In this document: in pieces, positions 11,201 through 21,252 of the stretch
How the letters are laid out: each line of letters opens with the position of its first letter
Numbering within the stretch: the first letter of the stretch is position 1
Source: Ditylenchus dipsaci
Lineage: Eukaryota; Nematoda; Chromadorea; Rhabditida; Anguinidae
DNA length: 64,000 nt
Assembly: GCA_004194705.1 (NCBI GenBank)
Contig: SADC01001306.1
Location: 602,142-666,141 of the forward strand
Reading direction: 5' to 3'
Notes under the pieces: model-generated
Told to the model about the DNA's origin: nothing
The model's input: the letters and a program-made list of their open reading frames with translations, nothing else
Database searches by the model: none
Translations under genes and position numbers: made by a program

Positions 11201-14200
11201 AAAAAATGGCAAGAGTTTTGTTCAAGTGGTTGCTATGAGTATAAATCAGTTACTCCGCGCAAAACGATCCAGAAAACAGATTGATTCTTTAAAAAATTCT
11301 AAAACTCTAAAAAATTGCCCTAATTCTACTGATCCGGTCAAAATCTTTAATTTGTCGGGATTTCAATCATAATTTCACAAAGAATTTGACCGGCAAAATC
11401 GTTGGCTAAAGTTTAGAATGTGACCTTTTTCTAAAAATGGTCAAAATCAGTTTTTTTAGTTGTGTAACATTGTAAAAAATGCTCAGCATTCATTTTTATT
11501 GTTGGGAAAGCCAATTTTTCAAAAAAAAAATTTTTGTCGAAAATTGTCAAAAAAACGTTGTGTGTATAAAGGGTCAGCCCTTGGCCCGAACAATGTACCC
11601 CCAAAGGGGCTTCCTATTGAATTAGGGTGCCTGCCGAAGGCAGGCAGGTGTGTATAAAGGGTCAGCCCTTGGCCCGAACAATGTACCCCCAAAGGGGCTT
11701 CCTATTGAATTAGGGTGCCTGCCGAAGGCAGGCAGGTGTGTATAAAGGGTCAGCCCTTGGCCCGAACAATGTACCCCAAAGGGGCTTCCTATTGAATTAG
11801 GGTGCCTGCCGAAGGCAGGCAGGTGTGTATAAAGGGTCAGCCCTTGGCCCGAACAATGTACCCCCAAAGGGGCTTCCTATTGAATTAGGGTGCCTGCCGA
11901 AGGCAGGCAGGTGTGTATAAAGGGTCAGCCCTTGGCCCGAACAATGTACCCCAAAGGGCTTCCTATTGAATTAGGGTGCCTGCCGAAGGCAGGCAGGTGT
12001 GTATAAAGGGTCAGCCCTTGGCCCGAACAATGTACCCCCAAAGGGGCTTCCTATTGAATTAGGGTGCCTGCCGAAGGCAGGCAGGTGTGTATAAAGGGTC
12101 AGCCCTTGGCCCGAACAATGTACCCCAAAGGGGCTTCCTATTGAATTAGGGTGCCTGCCGAAGGCAGGCAGGTGTGTATAAAGGGTCAGCCCTTGGCCCG
12201 AACAATGTACCCCAAAGGGGCTTCCTATTGAATTAGGGTGCCTGCCGAAGGCAGGCAGGTAAAAAATGTGAAAAAGTCAAAATGTCTGATTGAAAAAAAA
12301 CCTTTTCTGTATTTTTATGTGGTCGGAAACAACGTTTTTATCGGTTTAACGTGTAAGAATTGCTTAGAAATGGTTAAAACCTGTTTTTGGGAAATTTCGA
12401 TATGGGGGGGGACCGCAAAAATTGAAAAATTGGCTTTCCCAACAATAAAAATGAATGCTGAGCATTTTTTACAATGTTACACAACTAAAAAAACTGATTT
12501 TGACCATTTTTAGAAAAAGGTCACATTCTAAACTCCAGCCAAATCGTTATTGTAATCTTTTACATCAGTCATTTTATCTCAGACTGTGCAATTTGGATGG
12601 TCGCTATTATTGCGAGGATTGTTGGAGACGTGGGGATGAGAGCATCATTCCTTCCAGGGTATTAGTAAAATTCATTATATTTATATCTAATTGATTATCT
12701 CATAGGTAATTTTAAATTGGGATTGCAAGCCAAGACCGATTTGCAAAGCTTCTAAAGCATTCCTCAAATCTGTGGCTGATCATCCACTATTGAGGATTGA
12801 CAAACTCAATCCAAGACTTTATGAGCACAGCAAGCAAATGAAAAAAATATTGGTATGTTAAAGAATACAGTACCGTTACAATGAAGCCCCTTGCCAAAAG
12901 TAGCGCAATGTGCAAATTTTATGTGTCTCAAATTTTTATCCTATTCAATTAGATGGAGACTTCGAACTAGTGCTAGGAGCTAGAGATGCGAGAGAGAGGT
13001 CGAGCAAAAAAATGATGATAATTTCGGTCCGACCGAGAAAGCGAGATTTTAATGACCGCATGACGCTGTTCGGAATATATTCCTCCTTCAGTTCAGCGGC
13101 CAGCTTTCTTTCTTGCTCAATACTTTTTGTAATTTTTTGATAAATTCTAAACTAACACGGGAAACGCATAACCAACCCGTGCTCTATCAAAGAAGCTTGT
13201 AAGTACTCCGCAAGTGGATTTTGCGACGGAGCCGTTTGGGCCTAAAATTCACTCTGAAAACGCAAAATATATCATTAGACACGGCGTGTCAAACACGTCA
13301 AAAGACCAAATCGAGATCTTCGTATAGAGACAAATTGGTTTTAAAAAAACATTTATATTTAATTTCTTTTTTTTTATTTGGGCATTTTCTGTTTTTGGTT
13401 ATAACTTTTTTTAGGTAAGCTGTGTTTGACTTTTTTGATACCATTAGGAAGCTCTAATTTTTCGCTTTTGACTTGAAAAAAAAATCAAGCTCTGTTAAAA
13501 ATATAAACAGTTAAAAAAATCAAAAGTTCATATTTATCGTTTTGACAGAGTCAGATTGCTAAGTTAACAAAGTTATTTCTCAAAAATTCTCTGCTAAATT
13601 TTTTTTGTCTGGCACAATCGTAGTTCGCTCACTTAGCTTTTTGATGCACATAACAGTTTTTCCAAATGTGCAGTTCTCACCTAGAAAGTGGACGATTTAG
13701 CAAAAAATAATAATTTCAGGTATTTTAGTAGGTTTTGGCCTTCGACTCAGTTATGATTTTTCACAACCATGCGTTGATAGTGTTGTTGGATAGCCAAGAG
13801 ACCGAAGATCATTTTGACACCAAACTTGTAAATAAAACAGGAAAAATGGAGTAAAAAATAGGGTATGCACCCAGGCGGATTTGAACCTATGACCTAAGTA
13901 ATGCTTATATAAAAGTACGTCCTCCAAGGTAAAACCCCTCAAAAAGAGTTCATTCGTTTGCTTTTACATTTCAATTTTGAAAGCATTTCTTGAAGGGATT
14001 TAGAAATTTCGATATCGATGGCCATCTGGCCTTCCCGGGTGGGATTCTGAGCCATCAAAGTTGAATTCAGATTGATGTTGCTAATACAATTTTTAATTCT
14101 GCACAAGTTTGTCTGATACCACAACACCGAATTGGGGACAAAATACGGCTCGAAAACCATAGTTAAAAAAACAAAAAACTTGGGTAAATCCTTTCGTGTC

Positions 14201-17200
14201 GAGACTATCTCCTTAACAGCTTTCATCTTAGGGTTGGTTGAATGGTAATTACCCGGTAATTACCCGGAAAAATACTTTTCCGGCCTTATTTCTCGGTAAT
14301 TACCCGGGTAATTACCCGGAAAGTATTTCTCCGGAGAATTACCCAACCCTATTTCATCCTCCCTTTAAATTGGGAACATTGAATTTGAATCAGTTTTTTT
14401 AGACAAGAAGTAACCAAAGAAATTATATCAAACAATTTCGTAAATATATAGCGCATAAAATTGAGCATATTTTTGTCAATGGTATTTAAAAATAAAAACT
14501 ATTTTGAATTTTCATTAAGACAGAACGCCAAGTTCGATTCGGTCATTTGACGTGTTTGACACGCCGTGTAGAAAATATATACATGGCCTAACAAGAAATT
14601 CCCCGTTTTGAAGTAGTCATAACTTTTTTCTAGGTCGTTTTCAAATTTCTGATTTTACAGATCGATTTTTCTCCCCGACAATATTTGTTCAGTGTAAAAT
14701 ACGAAAAACACGATTTTCGCTTGGTCCCCCCTGCGGTTTTGGTCCTAGTCTGTGGGTGTCCCCTGGATGTCCAAAACCCAAAACACAGGGGGACCAAGCG
14801 AAAAACGTGGAAAAATCAGTCAGTAAAAACAGAATTATGAAAGCGACCTAGAAAAAAAGTTATGGCAACTTCAAAATGGGGGAATTTCTTGTTACTCCCT
14901 GTACAATATAGACAAAATTTTCATGTGGTGCAGTTGTAGGTGCAGATTATGACTTTAAATGTCGCAGGCTCGGTCTACACTTGAAGCATTTCTGTTTTTT
15001 CTGATTATTTAGATGTTTAACCAGAGAATTTCGAGCAGTGCTTTTTTCAAAGACTTCGTTGACAGATTTTTATTTGAAAATTCTTGTAGAGCACCACGAA
15101 TTCACACAATATTTTATACATATTTCAATAAAATAGCACGAATAAAATACCACTGCACCACACACAACCACTTGAATGATTGTCTATCTTGCATACATAT
15201 TCTAGTGAAATAATTGCACTTCTCAAAGTGAATTTTCTGGACCTAGACGGCTCCACTCACAATAAGGTACAGTCAAACCTCGATTTAACGACCCCCTGGG
15301 GACCGGCTTTAGGGGGTCGTTAAATCGAGTGGTAGTTATATTGGGGGGTCGTTAAATCGAGGTTTTACGGTAATAGTTAAGATGCTCTTGGACCTGAAAC
15401 ATCCTGAAAAGATGTTTTAAGGGTGTCGGTGACAATTTTCCGAGATTTTTTTTTTTGACCGAAATTTGACTTTTTGCCCTGAGCGACCAGTGGTCGGAAA
15501 AATTACAGAATTTTTTTTCTCGGAAAAGTGTCATCGACACGCTTAAAACATCTTTTCAGGATGTTTCAAGTCCAAGAGCATCTTAAAAAGTGGTTGAAAC
15601 ATGATTTCGAGCGAGTATGGCTAAAATTCAGAAATCTATGGCCAATTTTCAGAAATCTATGGCCATTTTTCAGTATTCTATGGCCAAAAAAATCTATGGC
15701 CAAAATTAAATATTCTATGGCCAATTTTAATATAACCCCAAAAAATCTATGGATACCTTCAACAAATCGCCGGTCACTGGGATGTTTTTGCTTCTGATTT
15801 GCTTGTGCCAAACGAGAAGAGCCTCTTCCATTTGCTCATGTTTGCCCGGTTTAAGATGCGCCCGCTTCGCTTTGCTTCCACTATCGATCGCTGCCAGAAT
15901 AACTTCCTTTTCTTTCAGAATCAATACGATACTTAACTGAATGTAAACTGATTTGTCAACAGTAAAAATTTTAGCGCCAATTCGAATTCTTTTTCACGCG
16001 TCTTATCGTTCAATAGAGAGGGTCGTTAAATCGAGGTTTGTTTTCTTTATCGGACCGGCCTAAGGGGTCGTTAAATCGAAGGGGTCGTTAAATCGAGGGG
16101 TCGTTAAATCGAGGTTTGACTGTACTCACAATCTCGGCCAGGGCTATATTTTGGCATATGGCGTTCTTTGATAGGGCACGGGTGGTCAGACACTTATCGT
16201 GCAAATACATTTTGTCAATTTCATGGAGGGCTTTACAAGGAGATCTGATTTACTTTAAATAAGGCTCAATCTACTTTGAAATTTTCCAGAATATGAGAAC
16301 AAAGCTTAGTCTTGCTGTTATGTATCTACTTTCATGTAAACAATCTATTGCCGAAGATATTAAAAGAAGGTAGTTTTTATACTTTAACTCTATCTAGTTC
16401 TTTGAAAAATTACAAAAATTATGAATCAAGTGTCAAGTGAATTAATAGCCGATTTTTTAAAATTTCTTTTAACTACAGGGTAGGGCCTTATAAACTGGTG
16501 AGTTTGTTTTGGCCATAACTTTTTAAATACGTTCCATTACGAAAAGTTCTTTTTATTTGAAAGCCGAAGCGATAGGAAATCGAATGGCACCAAACATGCA
16601 AAAATCATTTTTCAAACACATCCGAATTTGACCGGACAAAATAACAATGATTTCACTCATATTCATCACTCATCACAAAATGCAAGTTTTTCCAATTTTT
16701 CGGATTTTTGTCATTTTTCAAAGAAATTAACTTCTTTTCAAAAAGCCATATCTTAACATTTGAATTTTTAAAAACTATTCCGTAAAATCGTTTTTATAGA
16801 TCTAAAACTGCGCTATAAAATAGCGATAAGATGTTGTTTTGAACTCAATTAAAATTTTGACTAGTTAAAGCGAAGAAAACGAGGAATATGGGTGAAATCA
16901 TTGTTATTTTTGTCCGGTCAAATTCGGGTGTGTTTAAAAATGATTTTTTGCATGCATGGTGAAATTCGATCATTATCAATTTAGCTTTCAAATAAAAAAA
17001 ATCTTTTCGTAATGGAACGTAACAAGCTCACCAGTTTATAATGCCCCACCCTGTATTTTAACTTTTTAATATTATTGACTTTTTTAATATTTCCATAACT
17101 CTTTTTTCAGAGCAGCTTCCTGCTCTCGTGGTTTGTGGCCAAGTGATTATCTATATACAGATATTCACCTCTACTCCATCACGGTTAGTTGGAAATTTTG

Positions 17201-17674
17201 GCCTAAAACAAATCTTCTAATTCAGGATCTTGAAAATGTGATTTGTGGTTCATTGGAACGAAGACTTAATTCTCTAATCACATTTGCAGGTTTGTTTTAG
17301 TCTTTTGCAAACAAATGAAAGATTTTCCGATTAATTCAAAAATGAATGTTCACCAAACTTCCTTCTGTCTCACTTTGTCTCTCTGCTTTCAGTTAACCAT
17401 ATTTTCAATTGTCCGCTCTGCCTTCAGAAAGGTTTCTTTTGCGAGCTGTGTTCATCCAAGCATGTCATTTACCCGTTTCAAATTGAAGTTGCGCACAGAG
17501 TAACAACTTTCTTTACGCCATGTCCAACCTTACCTAATCAACTAATCATTCCAGTGCAAAGCTTGTTTCTCAGTCTACCACATCAAATGCATCAGTAAAA
17601 ACGCCAGTGAATGTCCAAAGTGCCTTCGGAGACGTTCCAAATTTTCATTCTCCTCAGCGGTCAGCTTCACATAG
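2264..17674 (+). CDS. PLEKHM1: PLEKHM-family protein (RUN + C1-like + Rubicon-homology domains), 21 exons
   Basis: Exons: 2264-2367, 2792-2896, 6166-6261, 6313-6392, 6438-6571, 6618-6868, 7151-7329, 7773-7910, 7963-8123, 8859-9033, 9093-9245, 9292-9414, 10079-10213, 10265-10431, 12583-12658, 12706-12852, 16290-16369, 17111-17183, 17226-17289, 17393-17499, 17555-17674. All junctions are GT-AG and phases agree from exon to exon, giving about 888 residues. Family members bridge late endosomes/lysosomes to Rab7/Arl8 and the fusion machinery in endocytosis and autophagy; a like role is inferred. The N-terminal RUN domain and C-terminal zinc-rich RH domain match PLEKHM1 in order and motif. No PH domain is visible: residues ~260-610 are acidic and Ser-rich. 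Exons 2 and 5 each lack one T, which is either assembly error or mutation. The start is the only Met ahead of an in-phase exon. Alternative: another PLEKHM paralogue or Rubicon; the sequence AEDIKRR followed by HLYSITDLENV favours PLEKHM. Confidence 0.88.
5182..5298. repeat. Palindromic repeat family P1, copy 2
   Basis: Same core as 953-1070 (GTCTCAGGTATGTGTGTGTG to TACCTTAGACA). The centre is CCCGAAGGGGGCGCAGGGGG. It lies within the 4434-5966 element. Confidence 0.65.
5425..5573. mobile_element. Short MITE, TIR CAGTGGCGTACGCAG
   Basis: CAGTGGCGTACGCAG near 5431 is mirrored by CTGCGTACGCCCCTG near 5560-5573. The interior holds poly-G blocks and two copies of TCTGACGGGGGGG. A related copy with GGGCGTAGCCAG ends lies at 19150-19331. 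Confidence 0.6.
6618..10213 (+). other. PLEKHM1: Middle exons 6-13 of the PLEKHM-type gene (unstructured linker)
   Basis: Exon 6 starts with PLILAGLIKGKPN, the tail of the RUN domain, then becomes Ser/Asn/Glu-rich. Exons 7-13 are all open in the phase set by their splice sites and encode low-complexity acidic sequence (for example SSSSSTTGAEPSP and TSEEDVVVIEEK). No hydrophobic core like that of a PH domain is seen. A possible LC3-interacting-type phrase, DQSYNIIE, sits at the exon 10 end; this is a weak suggestion only. The introns are short apart from intron 12 (9415-10078) and hold no further exons. Confidence 0.75.
10748..11165. mobile_element. Foldback-like element with ATTATCC/GGATAAT arrays in intron 14
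   Basis: Left end GGGCACGGCGATTCCGCG followed by repeats of TTCCGCGATGGATAA. Right end is the inverse: repeated CGCGGAATTATCC, then CGCGGGATTCTGCCCGTGCC. The interior has mirrored GTCAGAATC/AAAATGAAATTT-type sequence. Its right array is where the later duplicate copy (20266 onward) begins. Confidence 0.65.
11404..12540. mobile_element. TIR element in intron 14 with 8-bp TSD, carrying a minisatellite
   Basis: About 115-bp inverted ends: GGCTAAAGTTTAGAATGTGA at 11404 and the inverse ending CTAAACTCCAGCC at 12540. A perfect 8-bp duplication AAATCGTT flanks it (11396-11403 and 12541-12548). The inner side of each arm reads CAGCATTCATTTTTATTGTT or its complement. It holds no transposase; the centre is the 87/88-bp minisatellite. 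Confidence 0.8.
11560..12258. repeat. Minisatellite, 8 units of 87-88 bp
   Basis: Units start at 11560, 11648, 11736, 11823, 11911, 11997, 12085 and 12172. Each begins GTGTGTATAAAGGGTCAGCC and ends in the hairpin CTGCCGAAGGCAGGCAG. Units differ almost only in the length of the CCCC and GGGG runs. The duplicate locus (20708-20968) has three units. Confidence 0.95.
13279..14569. mobile_element. TIR element, ends ACACGGCGTGTCAAACACGT
   Basis: The left end ACACGGCGTGTCAAACACGT is mirrored exactly at 14538-14569. The interior includes a minus-strand reading frame (13939-14226) related to the longer one in the duplicate copy at 22649-23125. It also has a tRNA B-box-like phrase GGTTCAAATCC on the minus strand near 13875. 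In this copy the reading frame is cut by the hAT MITE at 14229-14351. Confidence 0.7.
14229..14351. mobile_element. hAT-type MITE, TIR TAGGGTTGG
   Basis: TAGGGTTGG at 14229 is mirrored by CCAACCCTA at 14343-14351. Flanks are TTTCATCT and TTTCATCC (8 bp, one mismatch). The interior is repeated GGTAATTACCCGG. The duplicate copy lacks it (GCTTTCATCCTCCC at about 22930), which proves insertion after or independently of the duplication. Confidence 0.85.
14579..14904. mobile_element. MITE with TACAGGGNGTAACAAGAAAT ends
   Basis: Left phrase GGCCTAACAAGAAATTCCCC and right phrase GGGGGAATTTCTTGTTACTC form an inverted pair. Inside are mirrored GTCATAACTTTTTTCTAGGT sequences and a hairpin around CTTGGTCCCCC. 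A second copy, with better ends (TACAGGGCGTAACAAG / CTTGTTACACCCTGTA), lies at 23405-23760. Confidence 0.65.
15270..16122. mobile_element. Tigger/pogo-like element, TA target site
   Basis: Ends CAGTCAAACCTCGATTTAAC and the inverse ending GACTG, flanked by TA on both sides. The duplicate locus at about 24125 has an uninterrupted GGTACTAACAATCTCGG, so the empty site is visible. Inner repeats of GGGGTCGTTAAATCGAGG occur at both ends. A minus-strand remnant of transposase lies at 15727-15924. Confidence 0.85.
15727..15924 (-). pseudogene. Tigger/pogo transposase remnant (CENP-B-type HTH region)
   Basis: A 65-codon minus-strand frame with KPGKHEQMEEALLVWHKQIR followed by IPVTGDLL. This matches the second DNA-binding helix-turn-helix (HTH_Tnp_Tc5) of Tigger/pogo transposases, whose consensus has KHExxEEALxxWFxxxRxxxxPVSGxxL. 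The first helix-turn-helix is only suggested and the DDE catalytic part is absent, so this is a fragment inside a non-autonomous element. It fixes the family identity of all elements here with CAGTCRAACCTC ends. Confidence 0.8.
16476..17053. mobile_element. TIR element in intron 17, ends CAGGGTAGGGCCTTATAAAC
   Basis: CAGGGTAGGGCCTTATAAAC at 16476 and its inverse (TTATAATGCCCCACCCTG) ending 17053, flanked by TA. Arms are about 185 bp and include TTTGACCGGACAAAATAAC. The duplicate copy (24480-25538) has a longer, different centre. Confidence 0.75.
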
Positions 17675-18440
17675 CAATAAATACAAATGGTCAACAGATG
17701 TTCTATACATTAAAAAGATGAAACCAAGAGATTTGTGCGGTATTGATGTACATGTGTGTAATGTAAAGGATATAATAAACTGATTTTATGCAATCTACAA
17801 CCATAAGTTTATTGCCCTTTCTTTCTGCGCACGCATAAACATACTCAAGAGGAAAGGAAATTAGTGTAGAGGTGACCTTGTAGCAATGCGAGTTGTGCTA
17901 CTGCTTACCCTTTTATTTTCCGGTCAACTGTATTTGCTTCTTTTGTATTGTTATTAGTTTGTGTGAGCGAAGTAATAGAAGGAAGTAATAAAACAAGTTG
18001 CTAATGGGGCTACTGGGATGTTATTATGCGGCTGGATGGTAGTAGCGGTAGAAAGGAACAAACAGTTGAACTACTGAGCTACATGAAAAAGATTAAGTTG
18101 GTAATTTTAATTCATATGTGCATGTCTTTTAATGTGTGTTCACAGTTTTCTGCAGTATGAAAATTATTCGATTTGTTTCTATCATGTATACTGTATTTAC
18201 TCCATTGATCCCCTCCACACTTAATTTTCCTTCATCCAACATTAAATATCATTTTGACCCTTGAACTTTAACCACTGATACACTTCGGAAAATTCTTGAC
18301 TTTTTTAATCTTTCAGCCGGCGTTCTTTCTTTTTTTTCTTGGCATTTCTTGTGAGCTTTCGAGGCATTCTTACTTTTGGAAATAAAAACTACTAAGATTT
18401 CACAATATTGTCAAAAATATTGTAGAATTCGGTGGGTTTT

Positions 18441-18660
18441 TTAGGCTGCTCGGTTTAAAAAGCCGGGTTTTGTTAAACCCGGTTTTCTGTTCCGCTTTTT
18501 GCAGAAAAAGAATTTGTTGGTAAACCGGTCCTTACCCGGTTTTTGGTTTATTTTTGTAGTAAATAAACCGGAATTTCGTACTTCCATAGTTTTAGTTTAT
18601 TGGCCAAAAACAGTTTTCGGTTAAAGGACCGCCCCGGTTAACCGACCAGATCCCACTCTA
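18441..18660. mobile_element. Possible hAT-like fragment rich in CCGGTTTA
   Basis: TTAGGCTGCTCGGTTTAAAA at the left and a phrase ending CGACCAGATCCCACTCTA at the right, with several inner CCCGGTTTT and AAACCGG motifs. This resembles the better preserved element at 40987-43044. The ends match poorly, so the call is tentative. Confidence 0.35.
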
Positions 18661-19149
18661 GTCAATATTTGTGATTTAAGCAAATATTGTATATTAAAAA
18701 TATATATATTAAAAAGATAAATGTCTACATTACTTAATTATGTCTACATTACTTAACCTCTTTTTCTCTTATCCTACTTTGCTTGCTCATTGCACAAACT
18801 CATTCTTTTGTTGTTGACTTGTATGAGCAATTCATTAGTTTCACTCTTTTTCCAACACATCCAGCACCCTTTTACAAAACAACTCAAAAAACTAGTTTAT
18901 AGCTAAAAACTAGCTAGAAACTGTTTGCTGTGTGTCACCATTGTTCTATGACACACTTTTTTACACTCAAAAGAAAAGTAAAAACACAGGGCGAGGTGAT
19001 AAAGAAGACCACGTACTTGCACATATTTTTTAACTAAAGAAGTATTAAAAAAAAATTGTTATGATTTCGTAGCTCATTTCCCTTTTTTTAAAATTTGCAT
19101 TGAAACCAAACCTAAATGTATAAAAAATAGACATCTTGCGTACTTGCAT

Positions 19150-19331
19150 GGGCGTAGCCAGGGGACTATACCCCCCCCCCGTCAGATTTTTCCAAAAAAA
19201 TTGTTAATTAAAAACACTATAAAACTCGAAAACGGTGTAGGGAAAATGACCTCTCGGAGGGCATTAGCCCCCTGAGAGCTTAAGCCCCCCCATCCCCCTT
19301 TAGTCCCCCGTCAGATTTTTCTGGCTACGCC
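19150..19331. mobile_element. Short MITE, TIR GGGCGTAGCCAG
   Basis: GGGCGTAGCCAGGGG at 19150 is mirrored by CTGGCTACGCC at 19321-19331. The inner phrase GTCAGATTTTTC occurs near both ends. It is related to the MITE at 5425-5573. Confidence 0.65.
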
Positions 19332-19432
19332 TCTGCGTAATTCCAGGAAAATTACTGCGTTGAGTCGGTTGGTCAAAATTTGGCCAAGATTATGATTGCT
19401 TGGAAAATATGAATTTTATATTTTTACACTTA

Positions 19433-19599
19433 CAGTCGACTCCTCTATAACGAACACACTGGGGACCGGTCTTAGGTGCTCGTTATGGAGAGAGTTTGTT
19501 ATAGAGAGAGTCTCTTGTAGAGTACTTATTCAGGGCAAATCCGACTGAACCAAAAAATGGTTCGTTATAGAGAGAGTTCGTTATAGAGGGAGGCGACTG
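19433..19599. mobile_element. Tigger-type MITE
   Basis: CAGTCGACTCCTCTATAACG at 19433 and the inverse ending GGCGACTG at 19599, flanked by TA. The arms carry GTTCGTTATAGAGAGAG. It has no coding content. Confidence 0.8.
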
Positions 19600-20550
19600 T
19601 ACAAGTAAAAATGCTAAAAATGTGTTTTAAAAAATTACGTAATGAAATTCTTTTTACTTCACCAAATTTAACTCACACAAAAATAGTGCCGAAAAACAAC
19701 TTGAGGTTAAATATTTAGCAATTTTTGTTTGCATTATGTTCTGTCATTTAGACAATATAATGTTTGCTAACTTTTCTATTATTTTCCAAAAAAAAAGAGT
19801 GTCTGAAGGTGACTAATTAGTCTTATTTCGTATTAAGTTTTGAACTGACCAAAATACTGCCAACGACAAAAGAAAGGGGGGAAGTGGAAATTCGAAGGTA
19901 ATTCACTGGATTTAAATTACATGTGAATGTGGTGTAAATTACCTTTTAAAAACCTTTTTACAACTTCTCTGTTGTGCAGAAAACTTGCACTTTTTACAAC
20001 TTCTCTAACTCTGTGCAGTAATCAAGTCTCAAGATTTCCATACTACTGCTACCAAAACTTTCTGCGGGCTAGCAATAATAACATTATTACTAACTAATAC
20101 TAATAAGCACTACTAACAGTCCACAACAGTCCACCATAAACAATCGGGCTGGACAGGTGTAGCAGGCAGACTCTAAAGGGTAATAGTGTTGGAGAAGATA
20201 GACCAGTCGATCCACCTGCCAACCCCCCACCAAGACTGTGCACAGGGCAGCCTCTCCCTCTGCCTTAATTATCCTTCGCGGAATTGTCTCCCGCGGGATT
20301 CTCGCCGTGCCTCCTCTTGTTGTCTTTTTGTGAAAAATTCATTTGTAAAAAATGGCAAGAGTTTTGTTCAAGTGGTTGCTATGAGTATAAATCAGATACT
20401 CCGCGCAAAACGATCCAGAAAACAGATTGATTCTTTAAAAAAATCCTAAAACTCTAAAAAATTGCCCTAATTCTACTGATCCGGTCAAAATCTTTAATTT
20501 GTCGGGATTTCAATCATAATTTCACAAAGAATTTGACCGGCAAAATCGTT

Positions 20551-21252
20551 GGCTAAAGTTTAGAATGTGACCTTTTTCTAAAAATGGTCAAAAATCAGTT
20601 TTTTTAGTTGTGTAACATTGTAAAAAATGCTCAGCATTCATTTTTATTGTTGGGAAAGCCAATTTTTCAAAAAAAAATTTTTTTGTCGAAAATTGTCAAA
20701 AAACGTTGTGTGTATAAAGGGTCAGCCCTTGGCCCGAACAATGTACCCCAAAGGGGCTTCCTATTGAATTAGGGTGCCTGCCGAAGGCAGGCAGGTGTGT
20801 ATAAAGGGTCAGCCCTTGGCCCGAACAATGTACCCCAAAGGGGCTTCCTATTGAATTAGGGTGCCTGCCGAAGGCAGGCAGGTGTGTATAAAGGGTCAGC
20901 CCTTGGCCCGAACAATGTACCCCAAAGGGGCTTCCTATTGAATTAGGGTGCCTGCCGAAGGCAGGCAGGTAAAAATGTGAAAAAGTCAAAATGTCTGATT
21001 GAAAAAAAACCTTTTCTGTATTTTTATGTGGTCGGAAACAACGTTTTTATCGGTTTTAACGTGTAAGAATTGCTTAGAAATGGTTAAAACCTGTTTTTGG
21101 GAAAATTTCGATATGGGGGGGGGGACCGCAAAAATTGAAAATTGGCTTTCCCAACAATAAAAATGAATGCTGAGCATTTTTTACAATGTTACACAACTAA
21201 AAAAACTGATTTTGACCATTTTTAGAAAAAGGTCACATTCTAAACTCCAGCC
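20551..21252. mobile_element. Second copy of the 8-bp-TSD TIR element
   Basis: Duplicate of 11404-12540 with the same AAATCGTT flanks, so it was carried along with the duplication rather than inserted independently. It is shorter because the minisatellite has three units. Confidence 0.8.
20708..20968. repeat. Minisatellite, 3 units of 87 bp
   Basis: Units start at 20708, 20795 and 20882. The sequence is the same as the eight-unit array at 11560-12258, and all three are of the shorter CCCC type. Confidence 0.95.

Larger units (their letters stand above)
12853..16289 (+). other. Intron 16 of the PLEKHM-type gene
   Basis: A 3.4-kb intron made largely of transposons: a TIR element 13279-14569 with a nested hAT MITE, a MITE at 14579-14904 and a Tigger-like element 15270-16122. 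No missing exon is needed, because exon 16 ends and exon 17 starts in phase 0. Confidence 0.7.
10265..17674 (+). other. PLEKHM1: C1-like zinc site and Rubicon-homology exons 14-21
   Basis: Exon 14 has FRCPSCRKSIGGSFSSFK. Exon 15 has LCNLDGRYYCEDCW and IIPSR. Exon 16 has VILNWDCKPRPICKAS and DHPLL. Exon 17 has MRTKLSLAVMYLLSC and AEDIKRR. Exon 18 has LYTDIHLYSIT. Exon 19 has DLENVICGSLE. Exon 20 has CPLCLQKGFFCELC and VIYPFQ. Exon 21 has CKACFSVYHIKC and CPKCLRRR, then the stop codon. The spaced Cys/His pairs are those of the RH (zf-RING_9) domain, which in this family binds Rab7. A polyadenylation hexamer AATAAA follows directly at 17676-17681, and another at 17774. Confidence 0.9.
17682..20265. 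other. Intergenic sequence between the gene and its partial duplicate
   Basis: No gene seen. It holds a GGTTAACC-rich hAT-like block (18441-18660), a short MITE (19150-19331) and a Tigger-type MITE (19433-19599). The rest is AT-rich single-copy-looking sequence. Confidence 0.6.

Noticed and set aside
11622..11867. Repetitive ORF of 81 codons (and the 97-codon one at 20696-20989)
   Set aside because: They read the minisatellite; the frame is open only because the unit length happens to allow it.
11560..12258. Regular direct repeats that could suggest a CRISPR array
   Set aside because: The 87-88-bp units abut with no unique spacers, and the gene context is intron-bearing and eukaryotic. This is a minisatellite inside a TIR element.
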